Below are positions 15,988 through 26,237 of a DNA stretch of 64,000 bases, piece after piece. Origin of the DNA: Fischerella sp. PCC 9605 (lineage in GTDB: Bacteria > Cyanobacteriota > Cyanobacteriia > Cyanobacteriales > Nostocaceae); NCBI RefSeq assembly GCF_000517105.1, contig NZ_KI912154.1:1-64000 (forward strand), in the 5' to 3' direction. Position 1 is the first letter of the stretch. Each line of letters starts with the position of its first letter. The notes under the pieces were generated by a model. That model had not been told where the DNA came from and searched no databases. It saw only the letters and a list, made by a program, of their open reading frames with translations. The position numbers were made by a program, and so were the translations under genes.

Positions 15988-17475
15988 ATGCATATGGCAT
16001 TTTTAACGGAATCACTACCCAACTACATCAACGGCCAGTGGTGTGCATCAACTGCTACAGAATACATAGACGTCTTCAACCCAGCTACAACAGAAATATT
16101 GGCGAAAGTCCCTCTCTCACCTACATCTGAGGTTAATCAAGCTGCCGAAGCTGCTGCTGAAGCTTTTGTGACATGGCGACGTACCCCACCGACTGAACGA
16201 GTACAGTATTTATTTAAACTCAAGAACCTATTAGAAGAACATTTTGAGGATTTAGCCCGCACAATTACCCTTGAATGTGGAAAGACTTTAGCTGAGTCGA
16301 AAGGTGAGATGCACCGTGCAATTGAAAATGTTGAGGTTGCTTGCGGTATTCCCATGATGATGCAAGGAACAAATCTGGAAGATATTGCACAGGGGATTGA
16401 TGAAATCATGATTCGCCAACCACTAGGGGTATGTGCAGTAATTGGCCCGTTCAATTTTCCGGGAATGATTCCATTCTGGTTTATGCCTTATGCCCTTGCT
16501 TGCGGTAATACCTACATTGTTAAACCATCAGAAAAAGTGCCGTTGACGATGCAGAAAATCTTCCAGTTACTAGAAAAAACTGGGCTACCCAAAGGTGTAG
16601 TAAATTTAGTTAACGGGGCGAAAGCAGCTGTAGACGCAATTCTAGATCACCCTAAAATTCGAGCAATTAGCTTTGTCGGTTCTACACCAGTAGCTAAGTA
16701 TATTTACAGTCGGGCAGCAGCAAATGGAAAACGCGTACAATGCCAAGGCGGCGCGAAAAATCCAATTATTGTTTTACCTGATGCAGATATAGAAATGACT
16801 AGGCGCATTGCTGCTGATAGCGCTTTTGGTTGTGCTGGGCAACGTTGCTTAGCAGCTTCAATCGCCGTCACAGTCGGAGAAGCACGGCACACGTTTACAG
16901 AAGCGATCGCCGAAACTGCCAAAAAGCGGATCGTAGGTAATGGTTTAGACCAAGGTGTAGAGATGGGCCCGGTAATTACTGCCGAAAGCAAGGCGCGGAT
17001 TGAAGCTTTAATTCAAAAAGGGACAGAGGGCGGTGCAACGCTGTTGGTAGATGGACGACAACCAAAAATTCCTGGTTACGAACAAGGCTATTTTGTCCGT
17101 CCAACCATTTTGCAAAATGTCGATCCAACAAGTGAAATTGCTAAGACAGAAATCTTTGGGCCAGTACTCAGCTTGATTCATGTGAATAGTATTGATGATG
17201 CGATCGCGATCGTCAACAGCGGTCAATACGGCAACATGGCTTGTTTGTTCACCACCAGTGGTGCGGCGGCGCGGAAATTCCGCTATGAAGCAGAAGCTGG
17301 TAACATTGGTATCAACATCGGAGTCGCTGCACCGATGGCATTCTTCCCCTTTAGCGGTTGGAAAGAAAGCTTTTTTGGTGACTTGCACGGTCAAGGCAAC
17401 CACGCAGTCGAGTTTTTTACTCAAACCAAAGTTGTGGTAGAACGCTGGCCAAGTGAGTGGTCGCGTCAATTTTGA
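15988..17475 (+). CDS. Methylmalonate-semialdehyde dehydrogenase-like (CoA-acylating ALDH)
   Basis: 495 residues; ATGs at 15988 and 15994 are both possible starts. [52 protein letters not shown] and catalytic Cys in [11 protein letters not shown] match MmsA/IolA, where the usual catalytic Glu of the LELGGK motif is replaced (here QGGAKN), as expected for CoA-dependent members. MmsA converts malonate- or methylmalonate-semialdehyde to acetyl- or propionyl-CoA in valine or inositol degradation. No other genes of those routes are near. Confidence 0.85.
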   Translation: MHMAFLTESLPNYINGQWCASTATEYIDVFNPATTEILAKVPLSPTSEVNQAAEAAAEAFVTWRRTPPTERVQYLFKLKNLLEEHFEDLARTITLECGKTLAESKGEMHRAIENVEVACGIPMMMQGTNLEDIAQGIDEIMIRQPLGVCAVIGPFNFPGMIPFWFMPYALACGNTYIVKPSEKVPLTMQKIFQLLEKTGLPKGVVNLVNGAKAAVDAILDHPKIRAISFVGSTPVAKYIYSRAAANGKRVQCQGGAKNPIIVLPDADIEMTRRIAADSAFGCAGQRCLAASIAVTVGEARHTFTEAIAETAKKRIVGNGLDQGVEMGPVITAESKARIEALIQKGTEGGATLLVDGRQPKIPGYEQGYFVRPTILQNVDPTSEIAKTEIFGPVLSLIHVNSIDDAIAIVNSGQYGNMACLFTTSGAAARKFRYEAEAGNIGINIGVAAPMAFFPFSGWKESFFGDLHGQGNHAVEFFTQTKVVVERWPSEWSRQF

Positions 17476-17747
17476 GTATTGCGCCAATAGGCCGAACCAT
17501 CGCGCTTTCTGTCGATGAGTCCATTTTCAAATAATTCTCGTCTTAACAGGGCAGGATCGCCAAAGGTGTGATACTGATTGAGCAGTGTGTTAACTTCTTT
17601 CTCAGTGTAAGTTACTCCCGATTCAAACTTCGAGGCTAGATACTCTAAAACCAACTTTTGAAATTTACCCTTATTCCGCTTAGAGGGCCATTCTTTCACG
17701 CGCCCTTGTTCATCTAGATAACTTTTGAGTTCAGCTTGATAGTCCAT
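17466..17747 (-). CDS. DUF2087 domain protein
   Basis: 93 residues from the ATG at 17747; a longer start at 17777 would translate a CACTAAGGCAC repeat, so it is rejected. The sequence [28 protein letters not shown] and [43 protein letters not shown] matches DUF2087, a winged-helix-like domain often fused to ArsR or MerR type regulators. It likely binds DNA, but its target is unknown. The 3' end overlaps the mmsA-like gene end by 10 bp (convergent). Confidence 0.82.
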   Translation of the reverse strand: MDYQAELKSYLDEQGRVKEWPSKRNKGKFQKLVLEYLASKFESGVTYTEKEVNTLLNQYHTFGDPALLRRELFENGLIDRKRDGSAYWRNTQN

Positions 17748-17914
17748 TCTTTGTGTCTTAGTGTCTTGGTGGTTCAAAAATATTTTTTCACCACTAAGGC
17801 ACTAAGACACCAAGTAAATTTTTTGATTTACACTCTACTAGCGGTTCTCAGGCACTTAGGCAGGGTAAAATTCGTCACTATTCGCAGCAGACAAATCTGG
17901 TTGAGGAGAAGAAT

Positions 17915-18304
17915 GTGAAGATCGCAGTTATTACCAAAACTATAATTACATCTTTCGGTTTGTTAATTTTACTTGCTCCACAACGCACCCATGCTCAACT
18001 AGTACCACAACCTTGGGTCTCAGTGGGTGGAAAAGATGGCGATGTTACCTATTCTGTGGGTGCAAGGGCTTTGAATTGGGGTGCTGAGTTAGGATTTGGC
18101 CCTGATAGTGCTACGGGATTCGATCTACTCAAATTTTTAAGTTTGCCAGTCGTTTCGCCTTACTTAGGATTAGGTTACTATTCGGAAGATAAAGGTCTTG
18201 CTGTTTCTGGCGGGGTTCAGGTAGGTGCTGGCGATAATCTTTTTTTAGGCGTTGGTTACAACTCGGTTCGCGGAATCAATGGACAATTGGGAATCAAATT
18301 CTAA
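17915..18304 (+). CDS. Small exported beta-rich protein
   Basis: 129 residues, GTG start with GGAG 12 bp before. Clear signal peptide (FGLLILLAPQRTHAQ, cleavage after about 27). The mature part alternates polar and aromatic/aliphatic residues with many Gly (VSVGGKDGDVTYSVGARALNWGAELGFG) and ends in ...GINGQLGIKF, typical of an outer-membrane strand with C-terminal Phe. Small outer-membrane barrel or periplasmic protein; no named family recognised. Confidence 0.65.
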   Translation: MKIAVITKTIITSFGLLILLAPQRTHAQLVPQPWVSVGGKDGDVTYSVGARALNWGAELGFGPDSATGFDLLKFLSLPVVSPYLGLGYYSEDKGLAVSGGVQVGAGDNLFLGVGYNSVRGINGQLGIKF

Positions 18305-19350
18305 CAATTTAGACCTGTCGCTTGATAACCTTTTCTTAACCTTATGATTTCATTCATTTTTTTGACTGAGCGGCATACTATAACTTATTTCCTGACATAA
18401 AGTTATAAAATAATACTAAGTAGTTTTAATTGAGGTAAATCAGGCTAACCTAATATTGACCTAGTGTTAAATTGTCTACTATATTTACCTACGAAGAGTT
18501 ACCATCTTTTTGATGGTTTATTTTATATCCACGTCAGGTTAGACCAGGATAAATACAAAGTCCTCGCAAGCTATGCCTAAATCGCAATTATTGGGAAATT
18601 GTTGAAGGACAAGCCATAGAAGCTCAAAAATTTCGTTTTTACAGTCTATTGCATGGGAGGTATATTTCTCTCGCTATTTATCACCAACACTATAAATATC
18701 GAACTAACTATACAAACACTCTTGATGATTTAGTGAATTAATAACTATAGAACAATGATTAATCTTTTAGCAGTAGGAGGTAGTCTATATCTATAGAATT
18801 TATAGCATTAAAAATAAATGCTAAGTAATAATGCTTTTCTATATCACAAAGCCATAATCCTCTAAGTTATTTAACACTCTTTTGACTGAATTAGGTGTAG
18901 TATAATCGATTATATGGAAGTGATGGAGTAAGCAAGATTCCACGGTTATTCAGCTAGTCAAAAGCTTCCTTGCTTTGCAAAATATCCCTTTCAAAGGGAA
19001 AAGCAATCCACAAAACACCCATATTTACTTTTTCGGGTTTTAATGGATTTTTTACAGAATTATAGCTAATTTTTTATGGTACTAAACACTAAAATTTGGA
19101 TAAGCGAACTCTGCAATGAGTTTTTGCTGATTTTCTCATCATTATCCAAACTTATATGCAGTTAAGTAGTAGGATCGGCATGTGTTGAACCTCCAGACCT
19201 CCAGGTGAGGATAAGGGACAAGGTTAAAGGGAAGAGGGATTTTATTCACAAAGCCTTTTTTCCAACTTATGCAAGAAGTTCATTGGAATGAGCTATAGCG
19301 TTGATGACACTGAAGGTTCTTGAAGTTATTTATTTAGCAGGCAACTCTGT
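18305..19350. other. 1-kb stretch, mostly gene-free, with one coding-like fragment
   Basis: An open frame without a start codon at 18553-18741 reads YWEIVEGQAIEAQKFRFYSL and continues to DDLVN-stop. It looks coding-like and may be a gene remnant of unknown family. A small hairpin ACCATC-TTTTT-GATGGT lies near 18499-18515. The rest is A/T-rich with no recognised element. Confidence 0.45.
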
Positions 19351-21684
19351 ATGGAGCAAGGCTTAAGGTTACTACTTCAACTGGTACTAGAATTTGCGCC
19401 TGTAATTGCAAGTTTAGTGCACAAAAGTAATGATGCACGTCCCGATGCAAATAAAAACGAGTATCCCAGCAAAATTCAAGAATTCCTCCAAACTGTAAAC
19501 ACTGCCAGTCAAAAAATTAGTTATTTGGGAGGATTTGACCAAGAAAAAATAGAAGAACAGCAGTTAGCAGTTTATTACCATCAGACGCAATTACAAATAG
19601 CAACCCAAGAACAAGAGACAGCGTTGAAGGTTTCAGAGGTAAATAAACTTTTTGATAGCTGGCCTTTGCGCTTATATCCTTCGCAAATCTTAGAATCAGA
19701 TACTACTCGTGAACGCAAACCTCTAAAAATTTTCTTAGCTCCACCGAAAGTAGTATTTGATAAATTCGACGCTCAACAAGAAGAAGCTGTAACTGATGTA
19801 GAGTTAATGTTAGCTGAAGGATTGCGAGATTTCCTCGGTAAACATTACTCTTTACAAAGTCCGGTTAGACCGACAGAGTTTTTAGCTGGAGCTTGGGATA
19901 GTAAGCGTTTTCACAGTGAATCTAGTATCAAGGCTCTGTTTGGAATGTTGAAAACAGAGCCTATTTTGATTCTAGAGTCAGAAGCTGATGGAGACTATCT
20001 AAATTTCCGTATTGGTTATTGGGGACTAGGGCAAGAGCATTATTACTATAAAACAATCTCTCAGCTACCTTATCGAGAAATTGTTGAACAGTCGGCAAAA
20101 AACCGTGCCTTGGAATGGAGAACTATTAGAGATGAACTCGTTGCCCTAGGAGAAAATCTAGAAGAAATTAATGATATCGGCAGAGATAATGCGATCAATT
20201 TGGCAACCTTGGAGAAAGAAGAAAAATGGAAAGCCAAGGGTGTTGATATTAGTAAATTATCCTTACGATACCAAATCAATCGTCAGGACTTAGAACAACT
20301 TTGTCAGGTTTTAATTACCTGTCACTGTTTAGTCGCTGGCTGGATAGCAGATGTTTATCACTTGGTTCATTATGATGTACCTCCCCTGCTACCAGATTTG
20401 CTGCCGAGTTTGCTGAAGAGTTCTATTGATTTGCGATCGCTAGAAGCAATTGCCTCAGGATACAAACAAGTCTACCAAGCTCTAGAGGCAGAACATCGTT
20501 ATTGGATTCCTGAATTGGCTTTGCAGTTAGGCCAGAGTTTATCCCATCTTAGCGATCGCTCTTTGGCTGAAGAACAAGTAAAATATTCAATTCACACATG
20601 GCTAGAACTGCATAAAGTACCGCAAGTACAAGCAAGCAACCCACTGGAGGTGATGCGAACAGCTGCAACAACAGAAGACGCAGAATATTTCCAAAAGTTA
20701 AAAGAATATTTTGCGGCAGTTGGCGATCGCCAGGGTATCAGCGAAGTTGAGGAAATTTTGGATGCGATCGCCAACTTCAAACACGCACGCCAAGGAGAAA
20801 ATGTTTATCTTAACCACACCCTCACCGGACATGCAGGCAAAATTACATCTGTGGCTATTAGTCCGGATGGAGAGGTTTTAGTCAGCGGATGTGCAGACAA
20901 AACTATTAAAGTATGGAATTTGAAGACTGGTAAAGCAATCCGCACCCTCAAAGATAATTTAGGAGAAGTTTCATCGGTTGCTGTTAGTCCCGATGGCAAT
21001 TTCCTTGCCGTTGGCAGTTGCGAACATCCTAAAAGTAATGTCAAAGTCTGGCATCTTGCCACTGGCAAATTACTGCACACGCTATTGGGACATCAAAAAC
21101 CAGTTAACTGTGTAGTCATCAGTCCAGATGGTATGATTCTCGCCAGTGGCAGCAGTAAAATCAAAATCTGGAATCTGCACAAAGGCGATCGCATTTGCAC
21201 CCTTTGGCATTCTTCTGTAGTTCACGCTGCTGCTATCAGTCCTGATAGTACAATTCTTGCCAGTGCTAGCAGTGACAAAAAAATTAGGTTGTGGAACCCA
21301 CGCACGGGAGAACCATTACGCACTCTCAACGGACATACGGGTGAAGTGTACTCGGTTGTCATCAGTCCAGATGGACAAATTCTGTTTAGCGGTAGTGCTG
21401 ACAAAACCATTAAAGCTTGGGAACTCGAAAGTGGAAAAATGCTGCATACCTTCACTGGCCATGCAGGTGAAGTGAAATCAGTTACCATTAGTCCGGATGG
21501 GCAAACTCTGTTTAGCGGTAGTGCCGATAAAACCATTAAGATTTGGTGTTTGCACACTGGGGAATTGCTGCAAACTCTGACAGGACACTCAGGGGCAGTG
21601 AATGCTATTGCTGCTAGTCCTGATGGTCAGTTTATCGCTAGTGGTAGTTCCGATAAAACAATTAAAATCTGGCAGATAGTTTGA
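19351..21684 (+). CDS. WD40-repeat protein with unknown N-terminal half
   Basis: 777 residues. The last ~290 form seven WD40 repeats (GHxxxVxSVxISPDG...KTIKIW), enough for one closed beta-propeller. The first ~480 residues have no family I recognise; they include LKIFLAPPKVVFDKF (about 128-142), a helical region near 230-330 and a TPR-like stretch near 370-470. The N-terminal residues 5-25 are hydrophobic and could be a membrane-peripheral helix. WD40 propellers in cyanobacteria often carry effector or signalling domains. No partner genes of a defence or signalling system adjoin it. Confidence 0.85.
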   Translation: MEQGLRLLLQLVLEFAPVIASLVHKSNDARPDANKNEYPSKIQEFLQTVNTASQKISYLGGFDQEKIEEQQLAVYYHQTQLQIATQEQETALKVSEVNKLFDSWPLRLYPSQILESDTTRERKPLKIFLAPPKVVFDKFDAQQEEAVTDVELMLAEGLRDFLGKHYSLQSPVRPTEFLAGAWDSKRFHSESSIKALFGMLKTEPILILESEADGDYLNFRIGYWGLGQEHYYYKTISQLPYREIVEQSAKNRALEWRTIRDELVALGENLEEINDIGRDNAINLATLEKEEKWKAKGVDISKLSLRYQINRQDLEQLCQVLITCHCLVAGWIADVYHLVHYDVPPLLPDLLPSLLKSSIDLRSLEAIASGYKQVYQALEAEHRYWIPELALQLGQSLSHLSDRSLAEEQVKYSIHTWLELHKVPQVQASNPLEVMRTAATTEDAEYFQKLKEYFAAVGDRQGISEVEEILDAIANFKHARQGENVYLNHTLTGHAGKITSVAISPDGEVLVSGCADKTIKVWNLKTGKAIRTLKDNLGEVSSVAVSPDGNFLAVGSCEHPKSNVKVWHLATGKLLHTLLGHQKPVNCVVISPDGMILASGSSKIKIWNLHKGDRICTLWHSSVVHAAAISPDSTILASASSDKKIRLWNPRTGEPLRTLNGHTGEVYSVVISPDGQILFSGSADKTIKAWELESGKMLHTFTGHAGEVKSVTISPDGQTLFSGSADKTIKIWCLHTGELLQTLTGHSGAVNAIAASPDGQFIASGSSDKTIKIWQIV

Positions 21685-21730
21685 TATCATGTCCGCGTCA
21701 CGTTAAAGGTGTGCATCACACCACAATTAT

Positions 21731-23374
21731 TCATTGGGTCAAACAATTGGGAAAGAAACTTTCAGATGCTAACAATTCACTCAACCTTTGTAAAGCAGGC
21801 GATAAATCGTCGGGTGAAATATAAATATCAAGGATGCTAAAAGTGTCACTTTCTCGCGCCAGTTGCAAAGCTGTATGAAGTTGTTTACCCGTCTTGACAA
21901 CTAAACCACGACCGCCTAATAATTCTGCAAATCGGGCATAGTCCAAGCTGGGAATACGGACAAAATCTGCTTGTTGGTGTCCCATCACCCGCAACGTATT
22001 AAAAGTATCATTGTGAATGACGATCGCAATGAGTTTCAGTCCTAAGCGTTTTGCCGTGAGTAACTCCATGCCCGTCATTTGGAAAGCCCCGTCACCAACT
22101 AATGCGATCGCCCGCCGCAAAGGATCGGCTAATTGAGCACCAATCGCACCCGGAACGCCAAACCCTATGCTGGCGCAGAAGGCAGAAGACAAAAACGATG
22201 TACCTGCTTGTGTTTGGATGTCATCCGCTGCCAACAGCACATCTCCAACATCTGCAATCAGCAGCGTGTTGCTGTCAATAAACTGATTGAGTTCATACAG
22301 CAATCTGCTCATAGAAATCTTACCCTCACAGGGAGCTACACGCGGTTGCATTGGTGTAATGGTGGATGTATGCCAATGGGGCAAATCCGGACTGGTAGAC
22401 AAAGCGGTGATGAAATCCTCAAACCGCACATTCTGGTATTCGTGATGCTTGATCGCAATGCGTTCTGAGGTAACATAGACTCTACGACCCGGATCTAAGT
22501 GAGCGGTAAACATGCCCAGGTTAAAGTCTGTCGTTAACCCACCCAGCATCAGCAGACAATCTGATTCTTCGACAGTATTCCGCACGTAAGGATCGCCCGC
22601 TTCACCGTTGTAGATACCGATGTATTGCGGATGTGATTCTGGGAAAGCAGATTTTCCTAAGAGGGTGGAACTGACTGGCACGCCTAATTTTTCTGCCAGT
22701 GTTATTACTTGCTGTTGCAATCCAAGGCGGTGTACTTCGACACAGTTAACAATTACGGGTGACTTAGCTCGATGCAGCATTTCTAGAGTTTCCGCCAGAG
22801 CTTCCGCTAGAGTATCTGCATCTGTGCGTTTGATTGGTGGTGGGTGGTGTTCTGCCTCCTCAATTTCTGCATAAACCATATCGCGAGGGATTTCTAGGTA
22901 CACCGGACGCTTGAAAGTCATTGCGTAGTCTAGGGCACGGCGAATTTTGACATCGGCAGTTTTGGGGTTAGTGAGCGTTGTAGCGTAGAGAGTCACTTCT
23001 TCGTAAACACGTCGCTGTGTATCAAATGTTTTCATCTTATGATGTAGCAAGTCATGCTGCTGTCGTTCCCCTAAACCTGGTGCGCCGCTTAAGATCACCA
23101 ATGGAGACTTTTCTGCATATGCACCTGCGATCGCGTTTACCATGTTCAACCCACCGACGCCATAGGTTACAACTGCTAAACCCAAGCCACGAATGCGAGA
23201 GTAAGCATCAGCGGCAAAACCAACGCTGGGTTCGTGAGTCATGACAACGGGTTGAATTTTGCTGGCTGCAAGGGCATCAAAGAGCGTTAAGGCAAAATCA
23301 CCAGGTATGCCAAAGCCATGACGTACACCCTGCTGGTATAAAATTTCAAAAATATGCGGTGCTAGTTGAGGCAT
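21731..23374 (-). CDS. Thiamine-diphosphate-dependent 2-oxo acid decarboxylase
   Basis: About 547 residues from ATG 23374 (MPQLAPHIFEILYQQGV); an upstream in-frame start at 23455 adds residues unlike the family. Three ThDP domains: Pyr domain with catalytic Glu in VMTHEPSVGFAADAYSR, middle domain, and PP domain with GDGAFQMTGMELLTAKRLGLK...HNDTFNTL (GDG..N Mg-ThDP motif). It fits the pyruvate/indolepyruvate decarboxylase group rather than acetolactate synthase. Substrate unknown. Confidence 0.85.
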   Translation of the reverse strand: MPQLAPHIFEILYQQGVRHGFGIPGDFALTLFDALAASKIQPVVMTHEPSVGFAADAYSRIRGLGLAVVTYGVGGLNMVNAIAGAYAEKSPLVILSGAPGLGERQQHDLLHHKMKTFDTQRRVYEEVTLYATTLTNPKTADVKIRRALDYAMTFKRPVYLEIPRDMVYAEIEEAEHHPPPIKRTDADTLAEALAETLEMLHRAKSPVIVNCVEVHRLGLQQQVITLAEKLGVPVSSTLLGKSAFPESHPQYIGIYNGEAGDPYVRNTVEESDCLLMLGGLTTDFNLGMFTAHLDPGRRVYVTSERIAIKHHEYQNVRFEDFITALSTSPDLPHWHTSTITPMQPRVAPCEGKISMSRLLYELNQFIDSNTLLIADVGDVLLAADDIQTQAGTSFLSSAFCASIGFGVPGAIGAQLADPLRRAIALVGDGAFQMTGMELLTAKRLGLKLIAIVIHNDTFNTLRVMGHQQADFVRIPSLDYARFAELLGGRGLVVKTGKQLHTALQLARESDTFSILDIYISPDDLSPALQRLSELLASESFFPNCLTQ

Positions 23375-23455
23375 GTTTAGTTTCCTCCCCAAAGGGGATT
23401 TGTGATTGAGCGGCAAGTTGACTCGCTCAACTAAGGGTAAAAAATTAGATGTCAA

Positions 23456-23858
23456 AAAATACGAGCTTGTTGATTACCAAGAGTCAGCGCTGCGGCTTTC
23501 ACTAACAAGGTTTAACTTGGAACTAAGCTCTCATATTTATATAGTGAACTAATTAAGACAGGATGTGTGGATTTTGAGACAAAATATAACAGCCAGAGGC
23601 GTTGCTGAATCAAGGTATGAATTGTCATTCTGAGCGGAACTTTGTGGAGCGAAGAATCTCGATAGATGCTTCGTTTCGCATTGCTACACTCAGCATGACA
23701 ACATCAAATTCATACTTCAAATCAGCAACGCCCAGCCAGAGACTCTCCCACTGGAATGATGCAAGACTCCCATGCACCGAGGCGCACAGCAAAGAATGAA
23801 AATCTCTCTTCCCCGATCCCCAATCCCCAATCCCTACTTTAGAAAATTGGTATAAACT
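23456..23858. other. Gene-free stretch with TCATTCTGAGCG dispersed repeat
   Basis: At about 23623-23705 a repeat starts TGTCATTCTGAGCGGAAC, holds GAAGAATCTCG and AGATGCTTCG, and ends CAGCATGACA. A second copy lies at about 27402-27524. The ends TGTCATTCTGAG and CAGCATGACA are partly complementary, so it looks like a small non-coding element. Short ORFs across it are not credible. Confidence 0.65.
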
Positions 23859-24572
23859 ATGCAGGCAACTATTGAGCAACTCTCACAAGTGATTGTGTTT
23901 GCGGGTTTAGAACCAACAGACAAGATAAGTCTGCAACCTCACACTCAAGTGCGACGCTACAAGCAAGGAGAGATTATTTTACATGAGGGCGATCGCCTGC
24001 CTACTAAGTTATATGCTGTAGTCAGTGGCACAATTCAAGTCACCAAAACAGCAAACACAGGTAAAGAAACGATTCTTCGCACACTTGATCATGGGGAAAT
24101 TTTCGCCGCACCAGCACTCTTGGGAAATGGCATTTCTCCCGCCACAGTCACTGCTGAAACTGATTGCGACATTCTCACAGTAGAGCGAGATGCTTTGCTC
24201 AAAGCAATTGGGCAGAATCCCGATATAGCCTTGCGGATGCTGATGGTTTTGAACAATCGACTTCAGCAATTACATGAAACAGTCCACGGATTAGTTTCTG
24301 AAAGAGCGATTGTGAGGCTGGCGAGGTTAATTCAATATTGTGCTGCGGAATCCGGTACAGAATCTAGCCAACAAGGCCAGACTTTAAAAGCTAAACTGTC
24401 ATATTATCGCATCGCTCGTAGTATCGGCATTACCTACGAAGAATGCGTGCGTTTAGTTAAAAGTTTGAAGACAGTCATTGCTTACAGTCGGGGTGGCAAG
24501 ATTACGATACTTGATGCTGAGAAATTGGATGCGATCGCATCTGGAGATACAGAGGCTGGAGTCCTTGCCTAA
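23859..24572 (+). CDS. Crp/Fnr family transcriptional regulator
   Basis: 237 residues. N-terminal cyclic-nucleotide-type effector domain (VIVFAGLEPTDKISLQPHTQ... QGEIILHEGD... ILRTLDHGEIFAAPALLGN), dimer helix near 120-140, and a C-terminal winged helix with YYRIARSIGITYEECVRLVKSLK as recognition region. The effector domain lacks a clear cAMP-binding Arg-Ser pair, so the ligand is unknown. The O-methyltransferase gene follows on the same strand; its 3' end is duplicated beyond that gene. Confidence 0.85.
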   Translation: MQATIEQLSQVIVFAGLEPTDKISLQPHTQVRRYKQGEIILHEGDRLPTKLYAVVSGTIQVTKTANTGKETILRTLDHGEIFAAPALLGNGISPATVTAETDCDILTVERDALLKAIGQNPDIALRMLMVLNNRLQQLHETVHGLVSERAIVRLARLIQYCAAESGTESSQQGQTLKAKLSYYRIARSIGITYEECVRLVKSLKTVIAYSRGGKITILDAEKLDAIASGDTEAGVLA

Positions 24573-24636
24573 CCAAATGTTGCGGTGTGTATTCCTTTGG
24601 GTGCAATTTCAATCAAAGAGAAGTTGATTTTCTGCT
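24487..24636 (+). repeat. 150-bp direct repeat, copy 1 (Crp gene 3' end)
   Basis: Covers the last ~28 codons of the Crp-type gene and ~64 bp beyond. It aligns without gaps to 25775-25924, 1288 bp away. The two copies flank the O-methyltransferase gene. Confidence 0.9.
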
Positions 24637-24736
24637 ACTGCATACTGCGGTTGAATATATAGTTAGCGAGCAAGTAGCAATCAGGTATATTTAGCTGTAT
24701 AAATTATTTGTTATAGATAGATTTAGGAGTAATAAC

Positions 24737-25747
24737 TTGCTACCCCCTACTGCTGACAAAATCATGGAGGTTGGACTTGGGTTCTGGGCCTCTAAGGTGC
24801 TACTGAGCGCTGTAGAAATAGAGTTGTTTACCGAACTGGCTCAGCATCCTAAAGATATTGAGACTTTGCAGGCTCAGCTCGGCTTACATCCAAGATCGGC
24901 ACAGGATTTTCTGGATGCACTGGTAGCGATGGGGTTTCTCCGCAGAGAAGGAAAAATTTACCACAATACTCCCGACACCGATATGTTTTTAGATAAGCGA
25001 AAGCCCTCTTATATCGGTGGGATACTGGAAATGGCAAACCATCGCTTGTTCGGTTTCTGGGGACACCTGACAGAGGCATTGCGGACAGGCGAGATGCAAA
25101 ACGAAGCCAAAGGTGGTGGAGAAAACTTCTTTGCAGCAATTTACGCCGAGCCTGACCGACTCAAGGAATTTCTTCGGGCTATGTCTGGCGTCAGTCGTGG
25201 CGCGAATATTTGTATTGCCGAGCGTTTGCCTTGGTCTAATTATAAGTCCTTTGTAGATGTTGGCACAGCTCAAGGCGATTTGGCCGTGCAGATTGCTAAG
25301 GCTAATCCACATCTCAGCGGGATTGGATTTGACTTGCCTGAAGTTGCTCCCATATTTGAGGATTATGTCGCCGAACAAGCTGTTGGCGATCGCATTCGTT
25401 TTATCGCTGGTGACTTCTTTAAGGACGATTTACCAAATGCCGATGTTATTCTCATGGGTCATATCTTGCATGACTGGAGTCTGGAAGAGAAGAAAATTTT
25501 GATTCGTAAGGCTTATGCATCTCTTCCCGAAAACGGGATTTTGGTTGCTTATGATACTGTGATTGATGATGAGCGATGCAAAAATCTGTTTGGTTTGTTG
25601 ATGAGCTTGAATATGCTGATTGAAACCCCAGCAGGATTTGACTATACAGGATCTGACTGCTGCCAATGGATGAAAGAAGCCGGATTTCGTGAAACGCGAG
25701 TAGAACACTTGATTGGGCCAGATTCGATGGTGGTGGGTATCAAGTAA
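24737..25747 (+). CDS. SAM-dependent O-methyltransferase with dimerisation domain
   Basis: 336 residues from a TTG with AGGAG six bases before. N-terminal winged-helix dimerisation domain ([39 protein letters not shown]), then a Rossmann part with [15 protein letters not shown] motif I and HILHDW, whose second His is the usual catalytic base of caffeic-acid/acetylserotonin-type O-methyltransferases. It probably methylates a small hydroxylated metabolite. It is flanked by 150-bp direct repeats that contain the Crp gene 3' end, evidence of a past tandem duplication. Confidence 0.87.
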   Translation: MLPPTADKIMEVGLGFWASKVLLSAVEIELFTELAQHPKDIETLQAQLGLHPRSAQDFLDALVAMGFLRREGKIYHNTPDTDMFLDKRKPSYIGGILEMANHRLFGFWGHLTEALRTGEMQNEAKGGGENFFAAIYAEPDRLKEFLRAMSGVSRGANICIAERLPWSNYKSFVDVGTAQGDLAVQIAKANPHLSGIGFDLPEVAPIFEDYVAEQAVGDRIRFIAGDFFKDDLPNADVILMGHILHDWSLEEKKILIRKAYASLPENGILVAYDTVIDDERCKNLFGLLMSLNMLIETPAGFDYTGSDCCQWMKEAGFRETRVEHLIGPDSMVVGIK

Positions 25748-25773
25748 ATCTTATTAGTTTCCGAAATGACGAG

Positions 25774-25860
25774 TGTCGGGGTGGCAAGATTACGATACTT
25801 GATGCTAAAAAATTGCAAGCGATCGCCTCTGGAGATACAGGGGCTGAAGTCCTTACCTAA
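25774..25860 (+). pseudogene. 3' remnant of a duplicated Crp/Fnr gene
   Basis: 29 codons (CRGGKITILDAKKLQAIASG..EVLT-stop) match the last residues of the Crp-type protein at 24487-24572 (SRGGKITILDAEKLDAIASG..GVLA). No upstream part of the gene is left. It is the relic of a tandem copy. Confidence 0.9.
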
Positions 25861-25924
25861 CCAAATTTTGAAGTGTGTATTCCTTTAGGTGTAATTCCAG
25901 TGGAAGAGAAGTTGATTTTCTGCT
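25775..25924 (+). repeat. 150-bp direct repeat, copy 2
   Basis: Gap-free match to 24487-24636 with scattered substitutions, so the duplication is not very recent. After it, 25925-26237 holds no recognised gene; it should contain the promoter of the PRC-barrel gene. Confidence 0.88.
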
Positions 25925-26237
25925 TAGTTTAAGCAAAACAGATGACGCCATTTCTTATTTTGAACGAAATCCAGATAGAACAAGTAATTTGAAAGCTTCG
26001 ACTGAGAAGGCGTATTGCTCGGTCGTAGTTACTTTTAATCCTTAGAATTTCCTTATTTTTGATTGGTAATATCGTTAATTGAATCTAGGAATTAAACTTT
26101 AACCTTTTTTGAAAGTTGAGATTTTGTAACCCAGATCACTTTTTTTTGCTCGCAAATATATCACCTTAGGGATGAGGAAAGCCGAGCGCGAAAAACAGCA
26201 AGATTAATTGCAGTTCTTCTATGTTCTATCCAAGCTA

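Noticed and set aside
17008-17487. 159-codon minus-strand ORF
   Set aside because: It lies antisense to the MmsA-like gene, whose frame has full family motifs.
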